Shown here piece by piece: positions 10,693-19,585 of a stretch of DNA of 64,000 nt (position 1 is its first letter; each line of letters opens with the position of its first letter). The position numbers and the translations under genes are program-made. Source of the stretch: JBFWVJ01 sp050246795 (lineage in GTDB: Bacteria; Patescibacteriota; Gracilibacteria; JAUYGZ01); the NCBI GenBank assembly GCA_050246795.1, contig JBFWVJ010000007.1:1-64000 (forward strand), written 5' to 3'. Below the pieces are notes generated by a model, which saw only the letters and a list, made by a program, of their open reading frames with translations, searched no databases and was not told the origin of the DNA.

Positions 10693-11076
10693 CTATTCGA
10701 GGTACCGTTTCCGATATTTGAGCAGACGATCCTTTTGAGCTTTCACTTTTTTCCCAGACTTGGTTCGATGCGGAGCAATAGATTTTTTTCGAGGCTTTTG
10801 GACATACAGAGCTTGCTGAATACGTTGATGCAACTGCTGAAACCCCAATTCCAAGTTCTGAGACTGAGATCTGGTTTCTTGATTGGTGACGTGAATAAAA
10901 CCGCTTTGATATTTCCGAAGCAGTCGTTGTTTCTCTTCCGGTCTTAAGTCCGAAGCAAAAATATCAAACACCAGCGAGACGCGCGTTGAAGATTTGTTCA
11001 CGTTTTGACCACCCGGCCCTGACGAACGGACGAAAGTTTTTTCGGTGGTTTTTTTGAGGTCAGAGAGGGAAAGCAT
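10693..11076 (-). CDS. arfB: ArfB-like peptidyl-tRNA hydrolase (RF-1 domain), 127 aa
   Basis: A ribosome-rescue factor that enters stalled ribosomes and hydrolyses peptidyl-tRNA. The GGQ loop is clear in VRSSGPGGQNVNKSSTRV, and the C-terminal tail is strongly basic (RKKSIAPHRTKSGKKVKAQKDRLLKYRKR), as in ArfB/YaeJ, where it fills the empty mRNA channel. ATG 11076 (MLSLSDLKK) is preferred; the longer frame would add the antisense of the neighbour's Gly-rich tail and a repeat. It is the last gene of the lemA-TPM run. Confidence 0.9.
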   Translation of the reverse strand: MLSLSDLKKTTEKTFVRSSGPGGQNVNKSSTRVSLVFDIFASDLRPEEKQRLLRKYQSGFIHVTNQETRSQSQNLELGFQQLHQRIQQALYVQKPRKKSIAPHRTKSGKKVKAQKDRLLKYRKRYLE

Positions 11077-11120
11077 CAACAATGACAATAAACGATGAAC
11101 AGGAAAGGAGAAGGCATTTT

Positions 11121-11158
11121 CATTGTCTATCGTCCATTGTTCATTGTCCATTGTTTTG
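11121..11158. repeat. Periodic intergenic repeat, CATTGTTCATCGTCC family
   Basis: A run of imperfect 7- to 9-base units (CATTGTC, TATCGTC, CATTGTTCATTGTC) between two genes. Similar runs occur at 32975-33036 and 58519-58546. Confidence 0.6.
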
Positions 11159-12040
11159 TTACCAACTACTTCCACCCCCACCTCCTCCAAAACTCCCCCC
11201 GCTAAACCCACCAAATCCACCGCTCGAACCTCCACCAAAGCTGCCACCTCCACCCCATCCGCTGCTTCCGCCTCCGGTCCACCAGTGATCTTTCCCGGCT
11301 TTATAATTCTTCGAGGCTAGATAATCAAAGAGAAACCCAAAGAACGCCAAAGGAAAGACGATGAAAAACGTGATGCTCAAAAGCCAGGCCACGAAAAATC
11401 CCATCAACCCTCCAGCAACACCTCCGGGCCACCACCGCTTCGATCGTCCTAATACTGCAATTACCCACGGGACGATAAAGGAGAAGAAAAAGAACACAAA
11501 GAAGATAAATCCTTCAATCGGAAAATCTTCCATCGATCCACTGATGCCTTCTGGTAAAGTTTCAAGTTCCGCCAGGGCTGAGGCAATCTTTTCAGTTCCC
11601 GCGACGATCCCTCCTTCATAGTCTCCATTCCTAAAATAGGGGACCACGACTTGATCGGTAATCCAAAATGCCTGAGCATCCGTGATATACCCTTCGACGC
11701 CGTACCCAGTGGCGATATAGGTTTTTCGATCATCGATCGCGGTGAGAAAAAGAACGCCGTCATCTCTTTCAGCATTGCCGATTCCCCAAGATCTTCCGAG
11801 TTCCACTGCATAATAATTGACTTCATTTCCTTCGAGGCTCTGAACGGTCACCACTGCTACTTCAGCAGAAGTCTTTTCTTTGATGCCTTCGATCATCGCG
11901 TTTATTTTCTGCTCGGTCTCATCCGAAAGAATATTCGCAAAATCATTCACGTAACCCGTTGGGTCGGGAAAGCTCAATTGAGCCTGAACTTGCTGAGGGA
12001 TGATGATGGCTGAAACCAGCAGAAGAAGAAACCTTTTCAT
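11159..12040 (-). CDS. TPM-domain membrane protein with Gly/Ser-rich tail, 293 aa
   Basis: A signal peptide (MKRFLLLLVSAIIIPQQVQAQ) precedes a TPM/YgcG-like domain (residues 25-150: TGYVNDFANILSDETEQKINAMI, AEVAVVTVQSLEG, DDGVLFLTAIDDRKTYIATGYGVEGYI). One or two membrane helices follow (about 175-225), then a tail of GGGSSGWGGGGSFGG-type repeats. TPM domains are seen beside LemA in many bacteria; some act in photosystem II repair or as acid phosphatases, but the bacterial role is open. ATG 12040 is chosen because the signal peptide begins there. Confidence 0.85.
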   Translation of the reverse strand: MKRFLLLLVSAIIIPQQVQAQLSFPDPTGYVNDFANILSDETEQKINAMIEGIKEKTSAEVAVVTVQSLEGNEVNYYAVELGRSWGIGNAERDDGVLFLTAIDDRKTYIATGYGVEGYITDAQAFWITDQVVVPYFRNGDYEGGIVAGTEKIASALAELETLPEGISGSMEDFPIEGFIFFVFFFFSFIVPWVIAVLGRSKRWWPGGVAGGLMGFFVAWLLSITFFIVFPLAFFGFLFDYLASKNYKAGKDHWWTGGGSSGWGGGGSFGGGSSGGFGGFSGGSFGGGGGGSSW

Positions 12041-12092
12041 GGGTGATGAAAAAATCAAAAGCTAGCAGGAAAAATAGCTCATCCATTCTCCT

Positions 12093-12134
12093 CTTTTTCC
12101 CATTCCTCATCAGTTGAGGTCGGAATGGGAAAAG
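12093..12134. repeat. Palindromic element, CCCATTCCGACC family
   Basis: CTTTTTCCCATTCC and GGAATGGGAAAAG form an inverted repeat in the lemA-TPM gap. The arms are shared with the element at 22856-22946. It could attenuate transcription between the two genes. Confidence 0.6.
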
Positions 12135-12144
12135 GGAATTATAC

Positions 12145-12714
12145 TTATTGAACGAATTGGACTTGAGGGGCTACATCCGAACCTTCGCTGGACTCAAAGA
12201 ATGGTTCTGCTTCAAAGCCAAAGATCGCTGCGATCATATTGCTAGGGACACTTCGGACTTTTTGATTATATGCGCGCGCTACGGCGTTGAAATCCCTCCG
12301 GGCAGTCGCCACCCGATTTTCAGTCCCTTCGATCTGGGCTTGAAGAGTTGAAAAGTTCTCCTGAGCTCTTAATTGGGGATAGTTTTCAACCGTTACCAAG
12401 AGTCGGGACAGCGCCGAATCAACTTGCCCAGTAGCGGCAATTTGTTCAGCCCGAGTACCGGTTTGCAAAGACTGAGCCCAGGCGGATCGGGCTGCTGTCA
12501 CCGCTTCATAGGTCGATCGCTCAAAATCAGCAACCCCCCTGACGGTTTCAACCAAATTCGGAATCAAATCAAAACGACGCTGATATTGCACCTGGACCTG
12601 GGCCCAAGATTCATCCACGGAAAGATCAGCAGAAACCAAGCTGTTGTATCCACCAACCAGCCAAATGCCGGCCAGGACCACGAGAGCTAAAACAGCTAAG
12701 ACAGTTTTTTTCAT
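12145..12714 (-). CDS. lemA: LemA family protein, 189 aa
   Basis: One N-terminal membrane helix (residues 5-24, VLAVLALVVLAGIWLVGGYN) followed by the coiled LemA domain with SVDESWAQVQVQYQRRFDLIPNLVETVRG, the family's most conserved segment. LemA proteins are helical membrane-anchored proteins, usually next to TPM proteins as here; their biochemical role is not known. It heads the lemA-TPM-arfB run and lies 58 bases past secA. Confidence 0.92.
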   Translation of the reverse strand: MKKTVLAVLALVVLAGIWLVGGYNSLVSADLSVDESWAQVQVQYQRRFDLIPNLVETVRGVADFERSTYEAVTAARSAWAQSLQTGTRAEQIAATGQVDSALSRLLVTVENYPQLRAQENFSTLQAQIEGTENRVATARRDFNAVARAYNQKVRSVPSNMIAAIFGFEAEPFFESSEGSDVAPQVQFVQ

Positions 12715-12771
12715 AAAATCATTAAAAAGTATTCAAATTATATCTATCAACCATCAACTATCAACTACCAA

Positions 12772-15498
12772 CTACTTCCCATGGCACTTTTTATACTTCT
12801 TGCCAGACCCGCAGGGGCAGTCATCGTTCCTGCCAACCTTCGGGGGTTCTGAAGTGCTCGGAGAGGAGTCTTGAGCATCCGCACTGATGCGAATGACGTT
12901 GTTGGCTTCGCTGCTGGGTTTCGCGAATCCATACACTTCCTGGTGAATCTTCGGGTCATGGCCAGAGTGATCATCAGCTGAAATAATGGTTGGTCGTCCG
13001 CTCGAAGTCTTATGGGTCGGAATGAGTTCCCGGCTTCCCGTTTCAATGTCCGTAATTTCTTTTTCATTTGTCTGCATCTCGATGACTTCTTCTCGTGGGG
13101 CAATCGGCTTGAATTCCATTCTCATCAAGGTCTGGACGGTATTCACCTGAATATTTTTGATCAGCGTTTCAAAGAGGGAAAACCCTTCATTTTTGTACTC
13201 AACTAATGGGTCCTTTTGAGCATACCCCCGGAAAGAAACCTGCTCGCGCAGGCGCATCATCCCATCAATGTGGTCCATCCACAGTCGATCAATCGTCCTC
13301 AAATACACCTGCTTCTCGATGGTGAAGAAAACCACATCATTGCCAAAGTTTTTTTTCTTGGTTTCAAAGGCATCCATCATGAACTGAACGACAAACTCTT
13401 CCAAGGCCCGCTCAGTTTCTTGTCGTTTCAAATGCTCTGCATAAGTGATTGGATCAGCGCCGGTGAAGGAGTGAATTGCCTCGCTCAATTGCTCGATCTG
13501 CCATTCCTCACGGTATTGAGAAGGGGTGGCAGCAGTGACGATTTCGGCAGCAGACTTCATAAACAGTTCGCGAACGGTGTCATCAATATTCTCATTTTCG
13601 AGAATCTTTCTTCGGCGCGCGTAAATAATGGTTCGGTGCTTGTTGATCACATCATCATACTCGACCAAGTGTTTTCGAATATCGAAATTGTGGCCTTCCA
13701 CTCGCTTTTGGGCCGATTCGATCGATCGGGAAATAATCCGGTTTTCAATGGGCATGTCTTCCGGAACCTTCAGGGTTTCCATGATGCCTTTCATCCGGTC
13801 TCCTCCGAAAAGACGCATCAGCTCATCTTCCATCGAAACATAGAACTGGCTAAATCCAGGATCTCCCTGACGACCGCTACGACCTCGAAGCTGATTGTCG
13901 ATACGACGAGATTCATGGCGTTCAGTACCGATGATGTGGAGACCACCGATCGCTTTCACTTCATCATTGATCTTAATATCAGTCCCACGACCTGCCATAT
14001 TGGTTGCAATCGTCACCGCACCTTTCGCGCCAGCATCCGCAACAATCTCGGCTTCTCGTTCATGGTGTTTCGCGTTCAAGACTTCATGCTTCACTCCTGC
14101 TTGTTGAAACATCTTCGAAAGCACTTCCGACTTCTCTACCGAAATGGTTCCTACCAGTACCGGCTGACCCTTCTCTTGCAATTCCTTCACTTTGTTGGTG
14201 ACCGCCTGAAATTTTCCATACACGGATTTGTAAATCAGATCATTTAAATCTTTTCGTTGCACAGGGACATTCGTCGGAATCACCAGGGTTTCCAAAGAGT
14301 AGATTTTAGAAAATTCTTCTGCTTCGGTAATCGCCGTTCCCGTCATCCCGGCTAATTTCTTAAACAATCGGAAATAATTCTGAAAGGTAATCGTCGCCAA
14401 GGTTTTTGATTCTTGCTTTACCTTCACGCCTTCCTTAGCTTCAATCGCCTGATGCAGACCTTCGCTATATCGCCGACCGGGCATCAGACGACCCGTGAAT
14501 TCATCAATGATCACCACCTCTCCTTCACGCACCATGTAATCAACATCTTTTTGAAACAGTGCCTGAGCTTTGAGTGACTGTTCGATATGGTGCACTTCAG
14601 CTGCTCCGGCTTCTGTATAAATATTATCGATCCCGAGCAGCTCTTCCATTTTTGTCACTCCTTCATCGGTCAAAATACAGCTCCGACCTTTTTCATCGAT
14701 TTTATAATCCTCATCTTGTTTGAGTTGGGTGACGAGTTGGGCGTATCGTCGATATTTATCGGTCGATTGACCGGCTGGCGCGGAAATGATCAGTGGCGTT
14801 CTCGCTTCATCGATCAAAATCGAATCCACTTCATCGACGATCGCATAGTGTAGTTCGCGCTGCACACACTGTTCCAATGAGTTCGCCATATTGTCGCGCA
14901 AGTAGTCAAAGCCAAACTCATTGTTCGTTCCATAGGTGATGTCACAAGCATAGGCTTGTTTTTTTTCTTGAGGACTTTGGCCATGAAGGATCACCCCTAC
15001 GGTCAGTCCTAAAAATTCATATAAGTAGCTCATCCATTCCGCATCACGCTGAGCCAGATAGTCGTTCACCGTGACCAGGTAAGCTCCTTTGCCTTCAAGC
15101 GCGTTTAAATAAAGCGGCAGAGTAGCCACGAGCGTTTTTCCTTCCCCCGTTTTCATTTCCGCGATTTTTCCTTCATGAAGGATCATTCCTCCGATGAGCT
15201 GGACATCGTAGGGGACCATATTCCAGGTCAGCTCGTGTCCACGGACGGTGACCGTGCTCCCACGCATCAATTTGCATGCCTGCTTCACCAGCGCAAAAGC
15301 CTCTGGAAGGATCTGATCCAGTGTTTCGCCATTTTTGATCCGTTCTTTAAACTCCTGAGTCTTTGCTTTTACCTGTGCTTCGTCGAAGGAAGTAAACTCT
15401 TCCTCAAATTTTTTTACGACTTCAATCGTTTTTCGGCAACGCTGAATGACCTTCTCGTTCGGATCCCCTATGAGTTTGGTAATAAGTCTGGTGATCAT
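12772..15498 (-). CDS. secA: Preprotein translocase ATPase SecA, 908 aa
   Basis: The motor that pushes unfolded proteins through SecYEG. It has Walker A MKTGEGKTLVATLPLYL (near residue 105), the DEAD-like DEVDSILIDEARTPLIIS, the preprotein-binding domain, GTISVEKSEVLSKMF and GRGTDIKI of the second motor domain, and helical scaffold parts. The C-terminal zinc motif is intact (CPCGSGKKYKKCHG), so SecB-type or ribosome contacts may persist. Length is standard. It starts nine bases after the pheS stop and is probably co-transcribed with it. No Shine-Dalgarno site; the leader is T-rich. Confidence 0.98.
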   Translation of the reverse strand: MITRLITKLIGDPNEKVIQRCRKTIEVVKKFEEEFTSFDEAQVKAKTQEFKERIKNGETLDQILPEAFALVKQACKLMRGSTVTVRGHELTWNMVPYDVQLIGGMILHEGKIAEMKTGEGKTLVATLPLYLNALEGKGAYLVTVNDYLAQRDAEWMSYLYEFLGLTVGVILHGQSPQEKKQAYACDITYGTNNEFGFDYLRDNMANSLEQCVQRELHYAIVDEVDSILIDEARTPLIISAPAGQSTDKYRRYAQLVTQLKQDEDYKIDEKGRSCILTDEGVTKMEELLGIDNIYTEAGAAEVHHIEQSLKAQALFQKDVDYMVREGEVVIIDEFTGRLMPGRRYSEGLHQAIEAKEGVKVKQESKTLATITFQNYFRLFKKLAGMTGTAITEAEEFSKIYSLETLVIPTNVPVQRKDLNDLIYKSVYGKFQAVTNKVKELQEKGQPVLVGTISVEKSEVLSKMFQQAGVKHEVLNAKHHEREAEIVADAGAKGAVTIATNMAGRGTDIKINDEVKAIGGLHIIGTERHESRRIDNQLRGRSGRQGDPGFSQFYVSMEDELMRLFGGDRMKGIMETLKVPEDMPIENRIISRSIESAQKRVEGHNFDIRKHLVEYDDVINKHRTIIYARRRKILENENIDDTVRELFMKSAAEIVTAATPSQYREEWQIEQLSEAIHSFTGADPITYAEHLKRQETERALEEFVVQFMMDAFETKKKNFGNDVVFFTIEKQVYLRTIDRLWMDHIDGMMRLREQVSFRGYAQKDPLVEYKNEGFSLFETLIKNIQVNTVQTLMRMEFKPIAPREEVIEMQTNEKEITDIETGSRELIPTHKTSSGRPTIISADDHSGHDPKIHQEVYGFAKPSSEANNVIRISADAQDSSPSTSEPPKVGRNDDCPCGSGKKYKKCHGK

Positions 15499-15507
15499 GA
15501 AAAAAAA

Positions 15508-16536
15508 TTAAACAAGTGGAAACTGTTCGAGGAATCTCGGATCATTTTCATAAAAGAGGCGGATGTCATTGATGGCATATTTTTTCATCAAGAGGCGTTC
15601 AATTCCCGCGCCAAAGGCGAACCCCTGATAGACATTCGGATCCAACCCAACCGCTTTCAAGACATTCGGGTGAACCATCCCGCAGCCCAACATCTCGATC
15701 CATCCCGAGTGCTTGCACACCGAACATCCTTTTCCTTTACAGCTGGCGCAGGAAACATCGACTTCCATTCCTGGTTCGACGAAGGGGAAGAAGCTGCTGC
15801 GGAAGCGAAGCTCTAGTTCGGGATGAATCAATCGTCGAAGAGCGATCGTCAAAATTCCCTTCAGGTGTGAAAGATTCGTGGACTTGTCGATCATCAGTCC
15901 CTCAAACTGATGGAACATCGGGGAGTGCGTGGCATCCACGTCGTCCTTGCGGAACACTCTCCCCGGACAAACGATCCGAATGGGCGGGTGATTCGCTTCC
16001 ATGTAGCGCACCTGGACGGGTGAAGTATGGGTTCTCAGCAAATAGGGGATGTCCTTGGCCCAGAGGGTATCCTGCATGTCCCGCGCGGGATGGTCTTCAG
16101 GAATGTTGAGGGCGGTAAAATTGTGATAGTCGTCTTCGATTTCGGGCCCCTCCGCTACTTCGAAGTTCATGGCCAGGAAGGTATCTTCCACTTCTTGAAT
16201 AAATTTCGTAAGCGGATGAAGTCGTCCCAAGGAGCCCTTTGCTCCAGGAAGGCTGGTGTCAAAGAATTGCTGATCCAAGCCGCTGAACTGGACTGACTCG
16301 AGTTCTTTGACTCGTTCTGCCAGTACCGTTTCCGATTCTTTTTTCAGCTCGTTCGCCATTTTCCCCACGATTTTCTTGTCTTCCACGGAAAGGTCTTTGA
16401 TGCCCTTCAAAAGCAGGGTAATAACCCCCTTTCTTCCCAAATAGTCATTTTCCAGTTTCTGTAAATCATTCAGGGTCTTCGCCTGACGGACCTGCTCTAA
16501 AAATTGGGATCGAAGCTCTTGAAGATGCTGTTCCAT
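15508..16536 (-). CDS. pheS: Phenylalanyl-tRNA synthetase alpha subunit, 342 aa
   Basis: Charges tRNA-Phe as an alpha2-beta2 enzyme. Class II motifs are clear: the motif 2 segment VFRKDDVDATHSPMFHQFEG and the motif 3 end GAGIERLLMKKY, after an N-terminal coiled coil. A four-cysteine knuckle (CASCKGKGCSVCKH) sits before GWIEMLGCGMVHPNVL; this insertion is known in some PheS proteins. ATG 16536 (MEQHLQELR) fits the family start. pheT, usually next in line, is not here: secA follows instead, so the beta subunit is encoded elsewhere. Confidence 0.95.
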   Translation of the reverse strand: MEQHLQELRSQFLEQVRQAKTLNDLQKLENDYLGRKGVITLLLKGIKDLSVEDKKIVGKMANELKKESETVLAERVKELESVQFSGLDQQFFDTSLPGAKGSLGRLHPLTKFIQEVEDTFLAMNFEVAEGPEIEDDYHNFTALNIPEDHPARDMQDTLWAKDIPYLLRTHTSPVQVRYMEANHPPIRIVCPGRVFRKDDVDATHSPMFHQFEGLMIDKSTNLSHLKGILTIALRRLIHPELELRFRSSFFPFVEPGMEVDVSCASCKGKGCSVCKHSGWIEMLGCGMVHPNVLKAVGLDPNVYQGFAFGAGIERLLMKKYAINDIRLFYENDPRFLEQFPLV

Positions 16537-16652
16537 AGGGTAAAAAAAGCCACTGAAGTGTAGCACGGAGGGGGGGGATTTTGAAATAAAAGAAATAAGG
16601 CTATGAAGGTGATTTTTTTTCGATTTTTCCCTAAGATTAAACAGAAAAAATA

Positions 16653-16661
16653 TGGTATAAT
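16653..16661 (+). promoter_or_regulatory. Extended -10 promoter (TGGTATAAT)
   Basis: TATGGTATAATAAAA lies 24 bases before the ATG at 16685. The same core precedes the paralogous gene at 50079 and the sortase gene. Confidence 0.7.
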
Positions 16662-16684
16662 AAAACGAACTTTAAATAAAAACC

Positions 16685-17617
16685 ATGGCAGACGCAGATC
16701 TTAGACAATTGCAACGAATGGCACAGGCCGAAGGGAACGTCGAATCCCAGGCAGCATTTTTAAGGCAAAAGATTCGGGAAGGGGCGGATGATGCCCAACT
16801 CGCTGAGCTGCTCAGAAGTATTCGGTCAAACGTTGATGAGATCATGGAACTGACAGGCCTTTCAGAAAGCCGGCGGCTTTTGGTGAAAGCCAGAATGTTG
16901 ATAGAACCACAAATCGATTTTGCCCTAAGCTACGCCATCCAACCCCGCGAAGGAGATGCGCCTCTTCCTTCACGAGAAGCGATCCTTGCCTCCGTCATGA
17001 CAATCCTCACTCCAGAACGAGCACGAGAAATCCTGCGATTCCACGAAGCCAAACTGGTGCTGACTCCGATCACAAGTCTCGAACGATATCTAGAAGAACT
17101 GAATCAAACCAGTCAAACGATGGAAAGATGCCGAGTGCCTTATGTTTCTGAATTTGCGCAGAATCAACTCAACGCCCAAGCAACCCAAGCCCAAGTCGAA
17201 GCCAATAAAATCAAGAGTTGGAAATTCGCCATTTCCGAAGGAGCCCAAACCTTCGATATTCCTGAATGGGACAATGGCAGGGAAACCCACCAACAACGAA
17301 TCGAACGTTTCAATGGGCGATTTGCAAAGAGCAACATATTGAGACTGGATTATCAGTCGTACATCGCTCTGATGGTTCAGGATCTACTGAAGGGAAGACC
17401 AATAGATTGTAAATACAGAAACGACAGCACATCCATCAATGCTCAAACAGATACATGGCAGTACACTCTGATGAATGAAACCGATGAAAAACAAGGGCTT
17501 GTCGGCACTGCGTTCTGGGACGGTAGCTTTCGGTACGTGAACCTGTTCAGCGATCATCTGGATAATCGGGATGGGGTTGCGCGTTTCCGCCCGGCGGTGA
17601 TGGGTGAGATATTGTGA
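16685..17617 (+). CDS. Unknown soluble protein, paralogue of the 50079 gene, 310 aa
   Basis: Not recognised. No signal peptide or membrane helix is present. It shares with the protein at 50079-50960 a core (residues about 78-120: DFALSYAIQPREGDAPLP, EAI and ARE motifs), a central ANKIKSWKFAI motif and the C-terminal VMGEI. The N-terminal 70 residues differ and are helical. Both genes stand alone behind nearly identical extended -10 promoters. The leader has no Shine-Dalgarno site. The two may define a lineage-specific family; nothing in the sequence points to a reaction. Confidence 0.8.
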   Translation: MADADLRQLQRMAQAEGNVESQAAFLRQKIREGADDAQLAELLRSIRSNVDEIMELTGLSESRRLLVKARMLIEPQIDFALSYAIQPREGDAPLPSREAILASVMTILTPERAREILRFHEAKLVLTPITSLERYLEELNQTSQTMERCRVPYVSEFAQNQLNAQATQAQVEANKIKSWKFAISEGAQTFDIPEWDNGRETHQQRIERFNGRFAKSNILRLDYQSYIALMVQDLLKGRPIDCKYRNDSTSINAQTDTWQYTLMNETDEKQGLVGTAFWDGSFRYVNLFSDHLDNRDGVARFRPAVMGEIL

Positions 17618-17731
17618 TTTGATTTTTGCCCCTTCTTTAATTTTTTTCTTTCTTCGTGAGTCGCTGAGGAGTATTTTTTAAGGTGCGGTGAATAGAAACT
17701 TGAGTCGATCGACTCCAGCATTTTTTTCTTT

Positions 17732-17875
17732 GTCATTTCGACCGGAGCCATGTACTCATGGTGAAGTGGAGAAATCTGAAGTCTGTCATTCGAGAGATTT
17801 CTCCACTTCGTCCACCTCGACCCAGTAGCCCCCTTAAAAGGGGGGGGACACCCCCTCGACTTCGGTCGAAATGAC
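17732..17875. repeat. Large palindromic element, CATTTCGACCGAAG family
   Basis: Outer arms GTCATTTCGACCGGAG (17732-17747) and CTTCGGTCGAAATGAC (ending 17875) enclose a second inverted pair, AAGTGGAGAAATCT (17764-17777) and AGATTTCTCCACTT (17795-17808), and a CCCCCTTAAAAGGGGG stem. A single arm of the same type recurs at about 20815-20828. The whole intergenic gap of 265 bases is filled by it. Confidence 0.75.
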
Positions 17876-17882
17876 AAAAAAC

Positions 17883-18263
17883 TCAATCCCTCGCCACAAA
17901 ATACAGCTCGATTAGGAAGCTGATGAGGACGATGATAAAGCCATTCCACCAGGTCAGGGTTCGTAAAACCTGAAAACCCATAATGGCGCAGAGACAGAAC
18001 CCTAGGATGATGCCCTGTCGGAGTGAAACATTAAAATGGTTCATGAACAGCTCCTCGCGGTAAAACAAAACTCGGAAAAAATACCCCACAAGGGTTAAAG
18101 CGCTGCTGACCAAGAAAAATAAACTGACAAAAAACAGGACCAACCCCAGTTTTTCATCCACAAACGGGTCAATTTTTGAGAGCACCAAGTACAAGGACAG
18201 GAAACTCGCAACACTGGCGAGGAATACCGAAAGGACGTATCGATTCAAAAACATAGCATTCAT
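17883..18263 (-). CDS. Small membrane protein with about four helices, 126 aa
   Basis: Hydrophobic segments lie near residues 8-28, 38-62, 82-100 and 104-124; no family is recognised. The start codon overlaps the yraN stop in a TAATG junction, so translation is probably coupled. It is the last gene of a three-gene run with the D,D-carboxypeptidase and yraN. Confidence 0.75.
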   Translation of the reverse strand: MNAMFLNRYVLSVFLASVASFLSLYLVLSKIDPFVDEKLGLVLFFVSLFFLVSSALTLVGYFFRVLFYREELFMNHFNVSLRQGIILGFCLCAIMGFQVLRTLTWWNGFIIVLISFLIELYFVARD

Positions 18264-18634
18264 TAAATCCGATCATCCCGTATCGTATCTTTGAGATGGA
18301 GAATTTCATAGTGATTCCCCTGGAGAGTTATGGCGATCGTATCAAAACGCCAAAACATCTCTTCACAGTTCCGATCCTGGATGAAGCTCAGAGCTGTTTT
18401 TTTCAAACGTCTTGCCTTCCCCCATGACACCATGTCCTCCGGATGGCCATAATCAGAAGCGGTGCGAAGCTTCACCTCCACGAACACCAATTCATCACCC
18501 TCCATCATGACGAGGTCGAGCTCTCCATACCGGCAATGCCATTGCTGATCAACAAAACGGTAGCCGATCTTTTCCAAGTATTCTCGCGCACGAATCTCTC
18601 CTTGGAAACCGACCTGTTGTCTCGCAGAAGGCAT
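18263..18634 (-). CDS. yraN: YraN/UPF0102 family nuclease-like protein, 123 aa
   Basis: The restriction-endonuclease-like core is visible: GFQGEIRAREYLEKIGY, then RYGELDLVMMEGDELVFVEVKLR with the D...ExK metal site, and AISLTL-type later strand (FDTIAITLQG). YraN proteins are thought to act on branched or Holliday-type DNA, but the role is not proven. ATG 18634 is chosen because it forms a TAATG overlap with the upstream stop; the longer frame would run into the neighbour. Confidence 0.88.
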   Translation of the reverse strand: MPSARQQVGFQGEIRAREYLEKIGYRFVDQQWHCRYGELDLVMMEGDELVFVEVKLRTASDYGHPEDMVSWGKARRLKKTALSFIQDRNCEEMFWRFDTIAITLQGNHYEILHLKDTIRDDRI

Positions 18635-19524
18635 TATTGCCAGATAAACGTCTTGTCCACCCACTCGATCAGTTTTTTCATTTCTTCATACCGATTGTTT
18701 GAACCCAGGATAACCGTCATGGTCGTCCGATCGGCTTCATTGCCAATAAAAGAAATCAGGCATTGTCCTGCCAAAGGGGTGGTCCCGGTCTTCCCGGCGA
18801 TGATCCGTTCTCCGATGTCCGTACCTAGCAGTCGATTTGTATTCGACAGCACATGAGTGTATTTCCCGTCCGCAGAAGTCACTATGGCCTCCTTTTCTCG
18901 CATAATAGATTGGAGGAGCGAGTCCTTAAACACATGCTTGGCCAGATGAGCGATTTCAAACGCAGAAGAGACATTCCCATTTTGGATCCCCGCTGGATCG
19001 ACAAACTGGGTGGATTCAAGCCCCAGTCCGTGCTTTCGCTGGTTCATCATTTCGACAAACGCTTCAGAAGAACCGGCCACAGCCTCACTGAGCACCATCG
19101 CCGCGTCATTCCCTGAGGTAATCAGAAGGCCCTTCAAGAGATTGTGAATGGTGATTTGTTCACCTTCTTTCAGCCCCATTTTGGAGCCGGCTACCTTGTG
19201 AATAATCGGGCCAACGGTGACCACCTGATCAAGGTTTGCTTTTTCTTTTACGATCAAAGCCGTCATGAGCTTCGTCAAACTGGCAATGGGAAAGGTTTCC
19301 CAGACATTTTGAGAGTACAGGGCTTCATTTGAATGCGTTTCGATGACCAAGACCGCTTTCGCCCCGACTTGTGGAGCTGGGATTTCTTGGTCCACAACGA
19401 TCGCCAATGGCTCCACTTGAATCGCCAAAGGAGGAGGGAGGGCGACGGGGGAAATCGTTTGAGAACCCATCACGCTGGCCGGAATCAGGTTTGAAAGAAT
19501 GAATGATGTAATCTTGTCCCACAT
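18634..19524 (-). CDS. D-alanyl-D-alanine carboxypeptidase (peptidase S11), 296 aa
   Basis: A penicillin-binding protein of the PBP5 kind that trims the terminal D-Ala of peptidoglycan stem peptides. All three active-site motifs are present: SLTK (IASLTKLMTAL, near residue 85), SGN (ITSGNDAAMVLSEAV) and KTG (IAGKTGTTPLAGQCL). The N-terminus is hydrophobic (ITSFILSNLIPASVMG) and may act as signal or anchor. It lacks a long C-terminal beta domain with amphipathic anchor. It heads the yraN run and is separated from rplU by a terminator. Confidence 0.93.
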   Translation of the reverse strand: MWDKITSFILSNLIPASVMGSQTISPVALPPPLAIQVEPLAIVVDQEIPAPQVGAKAVLVIETHSNEALYSQNVWETFPIASLTKLMTALIVKEKANLDQVVTVGPIIHKVAGSKMGLKEGEQITIHNLLKGLLITSGNDAAMVLSEAVAGSSEAFVEMMNQRKHGLGLESTQFVDPAGIQNGNVSSAFEIAHLAKHVFKDSLLQSIMREKEAIVTSADGKYTHVLSNTNRLLGTDIGERIIAGKTGTTPLAGQCLISFIGNEADRTTMTVILGSNNRYEEMKKLIEWVDKTFIWQ

Positions 19525-19532
19525 ATTCGGTC

Positions 19533-19560
19533 AAAAAAAGAGCCCCTTTCAGGACTCTTT
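19533..19560 (-). terminator. rplU terminator
   Basis: On the minus strand AAAGAGTCC and GGGGCTCTTT pair around TGAAA and run into seven Ts. Confidence 0.8.
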
Positions 19561-19585
19561 CACTCTACTGATTCTAGAGGAGAGC

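Noticed and set aside
11082..11320. Proline-rich plus-strand frames
   Set aside because: They are the antisense of the Gly/Ser-rich tail of the TPM protein.
13216..14247. 343-codon plus-strand frame
   Set aside because: It lies wholly antisense to secA, whose motifs are complete; no domain is seen in the frame.
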